Position numbers and translations under genes: made by a program. Positions 20,686-30,900 of a stretch of DNA of 64,000 nucleotides are shown here, in pieces; within the stretch, counting starts at the first letter, position 1, and every line of letters starts with the position of its first letter. The stretch is taken from contig CAUYUJ010000337.1 of assembly GCA_963575745.1 (NCBI GenBank), positions 596,983 to 660,982 of the forward strand, given 5' to 3'. Below the pieces are notes generated by a model. That model did no database searches and was not told the DNA's origin. It was given only the letters and a program-made list of their open reading frames with translations. The stretch is from Prorocentrum cordatum. Its lineage: Eukaryota > Sar > Dinophyceae > Prorocentrales > Prorocentraceae.

Positions 20686-20767
20686 AAAAATCGCACGCGG
20701 AGAGTGATGCCCCACATTCGGCATCCCGACGTCCAGTACTTCACGCGCGTTCAAACCTTAAATCAAC
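20686..20767 (-). repeat. A2 terminal repeat of the older YR element
   Basis: Aligns in the same orientation with 46405-46486 over 82 bp. Both contain the inverted repeat GATGCC...GGCATC with an 8-nt spacer (20706-20725 and 46425-46444) and both end in TTAAATCAAC. It lies 5 bp from B1, as expected for the B1-A2 junction of split direct repeats. Confidence 0.65.
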
Positions 20768-20772
20768 AAACG

Positions 20773-20790
20773 CGACCAGACAAACGATGG
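20773..20790 (-). repeat. B1 repeat of the older YR element, part left of the giant insertion
   Basis: CGACCAGACAAACGATGG matches 20510-20527 with one mismatch. Its continuation is found at 36386, on the other side of the giant element. Confidence 0.75.
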
Positions 20791-20994
20791 TTAAGTGAGA
20801 TACGCGTGCACTCAACGGAGGGAGAGGAGGAGAGGAGGGGACGAGAGAGGGACCAGGACAGGGCGATGGTATTTTCATGGCAGCGTGGCGACGCGCATCT
20901 CCGCCTGGGCGTGGGCCCTGATGGCCCCACGCTCAACGCGAGCGCGTGGGCCCTGACGGCCCGCGCGCTCGCGCTCTGGCACGCCTGCGGCCGC
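20791..20994 (-). repeat. B2 split direct repeat of the giant element
   Basis: I see no difference between this 204-bp block and B1 at 21143-21346. Starts TTAAGTGAGATACG on the plus strand, right at the junction with the target repeat. It forms the 3' end of the element. Confidence 0.85.
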
Positions 20995-21036
20995 ACGGCC
21001 GACGCAGGCGTCTGGGAGCAAAGCGGGGTGGGTGGG

Positions 21037-21142
21037 CACCCGCGCGTCGGCCAGAGCCGAACGCTACGGACCCAAAATGGCTACCTGAGCCCACACCCCC
21101 TCCCACTTAACCTGCAGTCTACAACCAATCAGACTATACAAG
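21037..21142 (-). repeat. A2 split direct repeat of the giant element
   Basis: 106 bp matching 36280-36385. The last 85 bp appear identical and the first 21 differ at about two positions. It directly abuts B1. It includes a 13-nt match to the dinoflagellate spliced leader (21072-21084, minus strand). Confidence 0.85.
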
Positions 21143-21346
21143 TTAAGTGAGATACGCGTGCACTCAACGGAGGGAGAGGAGGAGAGGAGGGGACGAGAGA
21201 GGGACCAGGACAGGGCGATGGTATTTTCATGGCAGCGTGGCGACGCGCATCTCCGCCTGGGCGTGGGCCCTGATGGCCCCACGCTCAACGCGAGCGCGTG
21301 GGCCCTGACGGCCCGCGCGCTCGCGCTCTGGCACGCCTGCGGCCGC
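21143..21346 (-). repeat. B1 split direct repeat of the giant element
   Basis: Identical by eye to B2 at 20791-20994. It lies downstream of the Pol stop, between the tandem hairpin units and A2. The B1/A2 join (ACAAG-TTAAG) should be the sequence formed when the element circularises. Confidence 0.85.
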
Positions 21347-21663
21347 TCGGCCATGAGAAAAGAAAGACGCAGCCGCGCGCGCGGGGGCGCCCCGCCCGAG
21401 TGCGAGGGCGGAACCAGAGGCTGCAAGAGCCTCGCGCGCGCGGCCACTTGCCTGCAACCTTGAGGCCTTCCGCGCCCGCGCACCCAGAGCGCGGGCGCGG
21501 CGCGTGCGCGATGCGCGCAAAAGAACCGAAAGGGGACGGCGCACGAGGCGCCGGGCGCAGAGCGCAAGTGTGGCCCCGACCGCACGGCGCGCAAGACGCG
21601 CGGCACGGCCGGGTCCAGGAAGCACGCGACGTGCGCGCAACGTTAAACTCCTCCAAAGAGAGA

Positions 21664-21815
21664 GGATCGCAGGCGCCACCTGCGTACCGTAGGCTAAAAG
21701 AAAGAAGATCGCAGGCGCCACCTGCGTACCGTAGGCTAAAAGAAACAAGATCGCAGGCGCCACCTGCGTACCGTAGGCTCAAGGATCGCAGGCGCCACCT
21801 GCGCACGGTAGGCTG
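21664..21815. repeat. Four tandem hairpin units downstream of Pol
   Basis: GATCGCAGGCGCCACCTGCG starts near 21665, 21708, 21749 and 21784, each followed by a GTAGGCT segment and, in most, AAAAGAAA. Every unit contains CGCAGG-CGCCA-CCTGCG, a 6-bp stem with a 5-nt loop. The cluster begins about 90 bp past the Pol stop, so it belongs to the 3' untranslated region and could mark RNA 3' end formation or packaging. Confidence 0.75.
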
Positions 21816-21908
21816 AGAGGAGGGCCGGCTCACTCACAGGCCGCCGCCTTCAGCCCGCGCCCGCGATGCCGCGGGCGCTGGCGTCGGGGTACGGGGGGAG
21901 CTCCACGC

Positions 21909-24900
21909 CTAGATGGAGGGCGTGTTCCCCTGGCGGTCGCGGCTCTCGTCTCCGCTGCGGTCTCCGCCGCGCTCACTGGGGTCCCGGGGGCTGCCGCCAT
22001 CGCCGCCCCTCGACGCGCGACCGTCCGCGCTGGGCCAGTCACGCTCACTCCGGCCGCGGCTGCCCTGGTCGCCCTTGGAGTGGCCGCCCTTGCCGCTCTT
22101 GTCGCCCTTGCCGCCGCTCTTGGAGCCCTTGGCGGCCTTGCCGGAGTGCTTGCCCTTGACCTTGCCGCCCTTGCCGCCCTTGTCGCCCGCGCCCTTGCCA
22201 CGCCAGGCTGGGATCCCACCCCCGCCCGCGGCAGCCTCCGCGGCGGCAGCACGCCGCCGCTTCTTCTCCTGCTCGCACCAGCCGCCGCGAGGAGCGCGAA
22301 GCTGCCCAGCGTGCTTCCCGGTCTTACGCCGCGTGCGGCCGGGAGGGGTGTCGCCGCGCCGCGCCCACGCTGGGTCCCGCGCCAGACTGCGGCTGGGCGA
22401 CCTCTCGCGCTTGGGCCGGTTGCGGCTGGGCGACCTCTCACGCTTGGGCCAGCTGAGGTCGCCCGGCGGGCGGTCCCCCTCAGCCCCCGCACCCGTGGCA
22501 CCCGTGCTGGGGCGCTCTCCATGGCCGGCACTGGGGCCCGGCGCCTCCCGCACGGTGTGGCCGCTCCGCCGGGCCTTCTCCACCACCGTCTTGGGTTTGC
22601 CGAAGGCGACGCGGCAAGCCTCGCAGTAGCTCACGTCGCACCCCTTACAGTGCCACCGCAGGGCTCCGCTGTTAGCTCCGCCCGCGGGGCACATCTCGCA
22701 ACCCCAACCGTCTCCCGGGTCAAAGGAGCTCCAGCGCATCTTGAGTGCGCACGTCGGGCAGGCAGGCGGCTGGATGGTCGGGCCATCCTCCCCGTCGCTG
22801 CCTGGGTCAGGGCCGCGAGGTCGGCTCGCCCACTCCGTGACCACCGTGCACGGGTCCGTCTTGTAGAACCGATAGTTCGACCTCATGCACTCCCGCGCGC
22901 GCTTTGCGTCAGCGCGGCGCTGGAACTCCACCAGCACGCACGGCTCCCGCTTGTGGCGGTGGTCGTACAGGAAGGCGATGTGTTTGACGACCCCAAAGGG
23001 CACGACCACCTGCCTGACCACCTCGGCATCGACGTGGTGCGGTACCCGCTCGATGCGGATGATGGACTCGCCCTCGTCGTGCTGGTCACTGGGCTGCTGC
23101 TGGGCGCCCTGGCGCTGCTCCTCCTTGCGCCTACGGCGGCTCCTCGAGCGCGGCTGGCGCTGGGGCGGACCGTCCCCCGCGCCTGGCGGCGCCGCCTCCT
23201 CCACCTCGGTCTTCACCTCGAAGGACCGCGGCGGCGCCCCCCCGCTCTTGGGCTTCAGGACGGCCTCACGCTTCACGATGTCGGCCTTCGGGGGGGCGCC
23301 GCCCGTCTTGGGTTTCAAGACGGCCTCCTCCTCCTGTCCCCGGCGCCCGCGATCGCGAGGCGCATCGCGCTCGCGATCGCGGCGCCTCGCGCGCGAGGGC
23401 GAGCGCAAGGGCGCAGGGCGCCTCTCGCGCTTGCGGACCTCTTCGGCGAGGCGCTCTTGGCCCGGCGACCGCGCGGGCCGCGGGCGCTCCACTGGAGCGC
23501 CTTTGCTCTGGCGCCGCGCTGCAGCCTGGATGGCCGCACGCGCCAGCGCCGCGGTGACCGCGTCCTCTCCCGCCTCGAGGACCGGGGCTGGGGTCGACCT
23601 CCCCTCGCCCCTGCTCGAGGCGTCGTCCACGTCGGTGAGCTCCACGACCGCCTCCGCGTCCACCGTGCGCATCATGTCGAGCAGCCCCCTGTTGTGCTTG
23701 CAGAGCTCGCGGAGCTCCGGCATGGGCTGCCCCTGGAACTGGGCCAGGGCGAGCGCCAGCTTGGCCGCCTGGCGCTGGACCTTGATATTCGGCCCCGCGC
23801 CCACCCCCCACGCGCCCCGCTTGCCGTCGACGATCACCAGCTGGCCGTGGTCCTCGCTCGCCCCCGCGGCCAAGCAAGCCGCCGCGATGCACGGGGCTGC
23901 TTCGTGGTCGTGGTTGACCACCTCGACGAGGTCCTCGCTGTCCAGCTCGTTCACCACCGTGTACAGGATGTTGTGGGCGGCACTCCGGAGCTCGTCCGAC
24001 AGCGCGGCCCCCGAGACGACGACGCCGAGGGGGTTCACCGCCATGATGCTGTAGTCATGGCCACGCGCCTTGCTCTGGTCCGGGGCCACCAGGCCCACCA
24101 GGAATCCCATGATGCACGCTGCCGGAGCGCGGGGCGGAGGCGCGGCTGGCGCGCGAGGCTGGGGTGCGCGCGCTGCTCGCGTGCCTCGCTCTGGAGTGGG
24201 AGATGGCTGCGGATGAGAGGACCAAGAGGAGGTGGGCGTGCCTGGGGCGATCGGGAGCGGTAGCGAAAGGGGGGTCGAGGGCGAGAGGTCCACCGGGATA
24301 CCCCCACAACGCGAAGCCCCCGCCCTGACCAGAGTACCCGCGGGACCCGCCTGCTGCTTCCCCACACGCCCGTTAACTCCTCGCCCTGGCTCGTGTCTCA
24401 CCAATTCCTCCTCTCCTTCCCCCTCCGTAGTTGACCCTGCTCGCGCCGAAGGGCGCGCCCAGGGGGGGCGCCCGGGCGCCCAGGCCGGGCGTTCCGAGGG
24501 CCTCAGATCGCTCCCAAACTGGGGCGGGTCGCTCCCGGCCAACTGGTCGGGGCGGGCGCCGGCCGCGGCGCCGTCGTCACCGCGGGCGTCCGGGGCCAAT
24601 AAGGCGTGGCCCTCCGCCATGCCTCGGGCGAATGGAGCCTGACGCCGATGGTCCTCCCAGAGATATCCGTGGAAGGCGTCCGTGGACCACCTCCCGAACC
24701 TCTTGACCGCTTCCAGGTCGCGACAGGCGTGGTACAACGCCGTCGCGCCCCCGATGCGCAGGGAGTGGGATCCCATCTGGCCTGCGTCCACGCCGCAGGC
24801 GGCAGCCGCGAGTTGGAGGAGCCCCTGCACCTCCTCCCGCATAATCGGGTGGCCATCGGGCCGGCGGAACAGGGGGAGCCCCGCCTCGGTTCCTCGTCCA

Positions 24901-27900
24901 AACCGGTCCGGCAGCTCCCTCTGGAGGTCGGCGAGTGCGTCCACGACACACAACTCCACCCCCGAACGGTAATGGTTGCGTACGCAACCTGCGTTAAACT
25001 GGTCCGTCTTGGACGACGTGATCGTCAGTACTACCTCATCGCAGTCGCTGAGCCTTGCGCTGGGTGCACCTCCGCGCATCCCCTGCACGTCCTGCCCACG
25101 CACCACCCGTCCCATACTCCAGGAGCGGTCCTCTTGGACCAAATACTCCGACGCGCGGAGCATGAAGAAGTACCCCGTCATAAGCGCCGCCCATAGGATG
25201 GTCGCCTCCCGGCGCGTGGCCGTCCCGTGGGCGAACAAGTACTCTCGGAGCCAGCGCAACATCCGGGGCGTGGCCGGCAGCTTCCGTTTCGCCTTTCCGT
25301 CCCAGCGGCGGAGTCCCTCGATCGTGGTCCAGAGCCGGCGCCGATCGGAGGTCACATCCCCAAACCCGGCCAGGGTGTGGGCATATCGAATGGCGAACAG
25401 GCGCTGGCGGATGGTCGTGGCCCGCCTCTTCATCACCTTGTACAGGTACACGACATACCGGATGAGGTCATCCTCATCCGTAAGGCGGGCGTCCCGAGTC
25501 TCCCCCTGCAGGTATGGGCTCCGGCCTCGGAGCCTCCGCCAGAGTACCCAGTTACGCCACCCGGCGCTGTAATTGGCCCGCGTCCCTTCGGCAAGCTTGG
25601 CCAACATCGCCTCGGTGGCGGTCGCATCCAGCTCGCGGGGGTCGGTGAGTTCACCTTGAATCCCTTTCGGGGCGCCCCCGCCGGCGTACCGCCAGGCGGC
25701 GGGCTTCGCCAGCGCGGGAGCAGGGGCGCTGCGGGTACGCCGACGGGCCTTGCGCGGGGGGCGAGCCTCGCCGCCCACGCCGTCCATGGCGCTTGGCCTG
25801 GGCATGCCCGCGCCTTCCGGAACAGCGAAGGTCACCGCCCCGACCCGCTCCCCGCCTGCCCCGTCCACCCCTGCTGCGGTGGACCGCGCGGTAGCAGGGG
25901 GGTCGAGCTGGTCCGCCAACCGAGCGGCGTCGTCCGTCGTCTTCCCCGCCTCCAGCGCAGCCTCGAATGGCCCGCTTGGGCGATCGGGGGCCTGAAGCCA
26001 GGCCTTTAGCCACAGCTTAACCATCTCGTCATTAGCGAGTCGGTCGTGATCGGGTCCGACGCCAGCGCGCGCCCCGGGTGCCTCGCCTGCGCTCGCTGCC
26101 TCTACGGCCTGCCTCAGCAGGCGCTCCGCCCACTGGAGCACCCAGCGGGCCGTGCGACGCGGGAGTGCACGAGCGGCCTGCCGCATGCGCTCGGCGATCG
26201 GCATACCTCCAAGGCCCAAGGCATCCCACAGCTCCGCCGTGCCCCCCTGGGCGCACCAGATTTCTTTCGGGTGCAGGGCTCGCGCGGTCCAGCCGCCCTC
26301 GGACCCTTCCAGGATCAGGGTGTTCGCATAGCCCTTCAACGGGTCGGGCTTCGCCCGTGCCGTATGGCAGGGCCCGCGCGGATCATGAATCACCACGCGC
26401 TGGGCCCGCCCGCCTCCCGCGGGCTGCCATGTGCCGCGCGGCCAGGGCATCATGCGATCCCCCGTCGTCGAGATCCGAGGATCTACGAGCAAGGTGCCGT
26501 TGTTGAGGTCCAGGCGGAGCTCATCCAGCGGTGGCCGCCCTGCCTCTTTCCAGAGCTGGCAGAGGCCGCGTGGTTCCACGCAGGGCTGTCCCAGGGGGGG
26601 CATGGGGCTCGGTGCCCGAAACCGTTCTCCGCAACCCCAAACCTGGACCGCCCGCGCGCGTGCCGTGACGTCGCCGAAGTGTGTGCATAGTAGGCGCGTC
26701 TCTGGGGAGAGTGCCACATAGCCGAGGCGCCGTAAGCGCGCCCCTAGTCGCACTGCAGCGTAGTTGACGGGGGCGTCGAGCAACACGGCCAGTGGCCGAG
26801 TGGTGATCAGTAGCCGCTCCAGGCCCGCCGCTTCGCGTCCACCGGGGTCCTCCGATAGTGACGCGCACAGCCAGCGGGTCCGTGGGGCCCCAGTGGGGTC
26901 CTTGGGGTGGTCCCCGTCGTCCGGGTCCCATCGGTCACCGACATCCCACGGCGCTAGCAGCGCCGACCCACCGAGGCTCTCCCAAGCCTCCCCAAAGGGG
27001 GGCCACGCGGTTCCCACCTCCAGCAGCCGCGCCCCCTCGACCTGCAGGGGGGCGTAGCGTGGTAGGGCCTCCCGGGCTCCTTTGACTTGGAGTGCAGCCG
27101 CGCGCCAGGGCCCGTCGTCTCCTGGCATCCGCAGTTCGCGCTGGGCGGCCTCCTCCACCAGCTCGCCCCACGGTGCTGCCGGCGACAGCTCGGTCCATCC
27201 GGCCTCCGCCATCCGCTGGCGTACCTCCTCCACCGTGGCACGAGTAATGAAGTCGGCCAGCTCGTTGTGGTAAGTCCGTAAGTAAAGCCCGTCCAGGACC
27301 CGGAACTTGTACCGTAGCTCCAGCATGGCCAGGACTCGAAGCAGGTGGCGCGCCACCGCGTTCCGTGCCCGGCGGCGTCGCAGCCAGCGGCTGACATTAC
27401 TGTTGTCAGTGACGTACGGCAATAGCAGCTGGAACCAGTCCGGGCCCTTCTCGGCCGCCAAGGCTATCAGGCAGAGGAGTTCGACCACCGCGATGATCTC
27501 CCCCTCCCCCTGCCAGGTGACCCCAGGGGCGGAGCGGAGCGTCTCCAGATAGGGAGCCGCCTCCGCCACGATGTACTCGCGCGAGGACCAGTCCAGCGCA
27601 CCGATCCGATCCAGGGTGGCATCGCCTCCCAGCCAGCGCAGCTTGCCGAGCGCCCCCGGGAGTGCGAGGGCCTCGCGAAGGCCTAGCAGGCCCTCGAAGG
27701 AGGTCTCGAAGTTACCCTCGACCGGCATCTCAAAGCAGACGCGCAGCCAATCCAGGGTCTGGTGCCAATCGTCCCACGCAGCCTCTACCATCTCGGGGTC
27801 GCCCGGCGGATGGACGTAGGCCTGACCTGGGTCACCCGACAGCATCCGGTGGACCGCTGGGAGCTCCAGGCTCAGGGCTGGAGCTGCGCAGGCGCAGAAC

Positions 27901-30900
27901 TGGCCGAGCCCACTTAGCTCCCTCGCGGTTCGCAGCCGGACCATGCGGCAGCCGAAGCTCAGCTCCGGCTCCGCCAGTAGGAAGCGCATCTTCATGGCCT
28001 TGGGCTCTGGGAGTCCAACTCGCTCGCGCTCGAAGTCCATACTGAGCCCCCAGATAATCTGCGTGGTGGAAGGCTCCCCCTCGGCGTCCTTCTTGCTGAC
28101 GTTCACCGCTTCGGACCCGAACACCTCACGTATGGAGGCATCCAATGCGTCGCAGGCCATACACGGTCGGACCCCAATGTCGGGCTCCACCACCACAGGG
28201 TCATCCATGAGCCACTCCGAGTGGAAGTGGGTGGTGTCGTGCCAGTGCGGCTCCCCAGGCCGATAGCTCTCGTGGAGCTCCCTCGCCGCCAGGGCGAGCA
28301 TCATGTAATTGCCTGGGGCTCCCGTCCACCCGAACACCATGGCTAGGTAAACGACTCTGACGTCCCCCTCGATGCCAGCGTGGGCCCCCGGTAATGAGGT
28401 GCCAAAGTCCCCGACGTCCGCCGGGGCGATGTCCAGCCACTTGAAGGCCCGCGAGACGTCCCGCTTGGCGCAGAGGAGGCGCGCTCCGGGGTGGCGCGCG
28501 CGATGCCATACCGCCGTCCTCGCCACTTGCCGATGGCGTGGCTGGACGGCAGGCGGGTGGTCGCGCTTGTGTGTGGCGGCGTTGGCCGAGAGCATCGCAT
28601 GGATCATACGCCCTTCGGACGATAAGGTTCTGTCCGGTAGCTGCTTCGGTGCCCTCCCCAGGGGGGCTTCCACCAGCTCCGTCAGAAAACCCTCTGCCGC
28701 CTGGGACGCCACCAGGACGATCCCCCAGGTCACATCCGCCCATACCTTCTGGTAGGCCTCGTCGATGTGGGCTCGCACGCCGGGGTACGGCTGGGCTCGC
28801 TCGCGCCTCCGCGGCGCGCCCCGCCGCGCGGAGGCTCCCCCTTCCGCTAGCTCCCGGACGTACTCGAAGTGCTCTCGGCTTAAACACCGTCGCACCTTGT
28901 CCCCCAGGACACCCCGAAGGGGGTTGCCTAGGCGCTCGTGGCGCGCGCGCCTAAGCAGCGCGGCCGCTTCCTTCAGGGACCCCGTCCGCTGGAGGAGCTG
29001 ATCCCCCAGCCCTACCAGGGTCCGCATGGCTTCGGGGTCATACTCAGGGTGCTCCGTGCAGAAGGTCAGGTAGACCGTGGCCAGCTCCGCCGGGCTGCAC
29101 CCGTCGAGGTCCTCCGCGATATCTCTGGCCGGATCCTCGCAAGGGGGTCGTGTCTTGCCCGCACTCACCTCCCCCTGTGCCTTGCCCAATGGGGGCTTAG
29201 GAAGCCCCGCCAATGCTCGGTGCATGGCTGGGCTAAGCCTACCGCATTTTGAGCCGTCCCCTGAGGCCTGCAGGCGCTCGATTCCAGTGAAGTCGACGCC
29301 CTGCAGGCGCCCGGGCGCCTCCGCCCGGGCGATTTTGGGGGACGCCCCCGGGCCATCCTCCCATATAGGCGCCAACTGCCGACGCAGTTGGCTCACCGAC
29401 CAGCGGTGATAGGCCCCTTTCAACACCTTTGCCCACGCGGCGCAAAGGCGGGGGGCCCAAACCTGCGCCTCCTTGGTGCGCTTAATGCCCGAGCCCGGCA
29501 CGTGATCCTTCAGCTCGACGTGGTGGTGGTCACGGGGGCAACGTCGCGCCAACAACAGAGCGTGCAGATACAGCCGGGGGCTGACGAGCCACCAGCTGCC
29601 CTTGCGATAGCGGCTCTCTGGCGCGTCGGACGGGGCCTTACCCCAGGCGCACATGTGGATCGGGACGATCATGGCCCCCGTCGCTCGACGCAGCTCGTGC
29701 ATCGGGGCCTGGTCCCAAATCTTGGGGTAGCGGCCCGAGGGGCAGGAGGACTCGATGAGAAACTCCTTGCCAGCGTCGTGTAGGATGCGGCAGGTGTCGC
29801 ACGTGAACTGTGTGTGGCTGTTACCCACGCGCTCGAACTCTTTGGAGCCATCCCCCTCGGGGTGCTCCCACGTGCGGGTGCCCTGCGGGGTCCCGCCCGG
29901 CTGGGTCATGAGCCCGAGGTCGGTGTACGAGCCACACGGGGTACCCCAGCACCAAACGTTGGCCACGTCGGGGCCCATGGGGGTCCGTGCGGCCTCCTGT
30001 AGGCGCGCGCGAACCGCTGGGTCGAGGGTGTCATGATCCGGCCGTGGGCCGGATTCTCGGAGGGGGTCGTCGTAATATTCGATCGGCTCCAGCACCCGGA
30101 TGCCCTCGGCGCGAAGCGCGGCCGACCAATTTCCCGAACCGGCGTACACCTCCTGGGCGATCAAACCGTACGCGAACGCGGGGTCGTGTCGAATTGGCAT
30201 CGCGTTCGCCTCCAGGAGGCGTGCCTGGACGTCGGCTGGATGTTCCCCGAACGAGGCTGGCGCGCGTCCCACTGCGCGGCCCGCCCGACCTTCCGCTGCC
30301 TTGCAGTGGGTGCAGGGCGCGCTCTTGCCCGGGACGGTGGGTTCAACGTCCGGGCCTTCATCGAGCATCTCGCGCCAGCCGACACTTACGATCTCGCGGG
30401 ACAGGCGTCCTGCGTGCCCCCAGCGCTGGCCTAGGGCCGCCGCCTCCGCGTGGGAGCGTGGGCGCAAGGCGCGCATATGGCCACGCCAGATCAGGAGCGG
30501 AATTACGTGATCCTCCGCGCCGACACCCGTCCCCATTAGGTGGTCCACGCATAGGCGCCCACTGCCGTTGACACGGTGCACCTGGAGCGTGACGGCGTCG
30601 AGGTCGGCGACGGGGCATGCTGCCAGGCAGCGATAGTCCTTGTCGTGGTGCGGGTGCACCGCATCGTGGACGTAGGAGCGGACATCGGCCTCCAGGGCCG
30701 TGATCCACGGTGGGGAGTCGCCCAGGGCACGCAGGGCCTCATGGGCCTCCTCCCATAGTGCATGGCGATACGTCGCGGCCAACTGCTGCACCGCGTCCGG
30801 GCTGGGCTCACCTGTGCCCTCGCCCGCGCGTAGCAGGAGCACCCCCGCAGCTACGTGCAGTAGCAGGCACTGCCGCTCCTCGGTGTCGCCCACCTCCAGG

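Noticed and set aside
22885-24054. Plus-strand frame of 389 codons rich in Ser/Arg
   Set aside because: Also antisense to Pol; a composition by-product.
22080-24263. Plus-strand frame of 727 codons
   Set aside because: Exactly antisense to the Pol tail in GC-rich DNA. Its Leu/Ala/Arg-rich composition is the mirror of the Gly/Arg/Lys-rich sense protein, and it has no motif.
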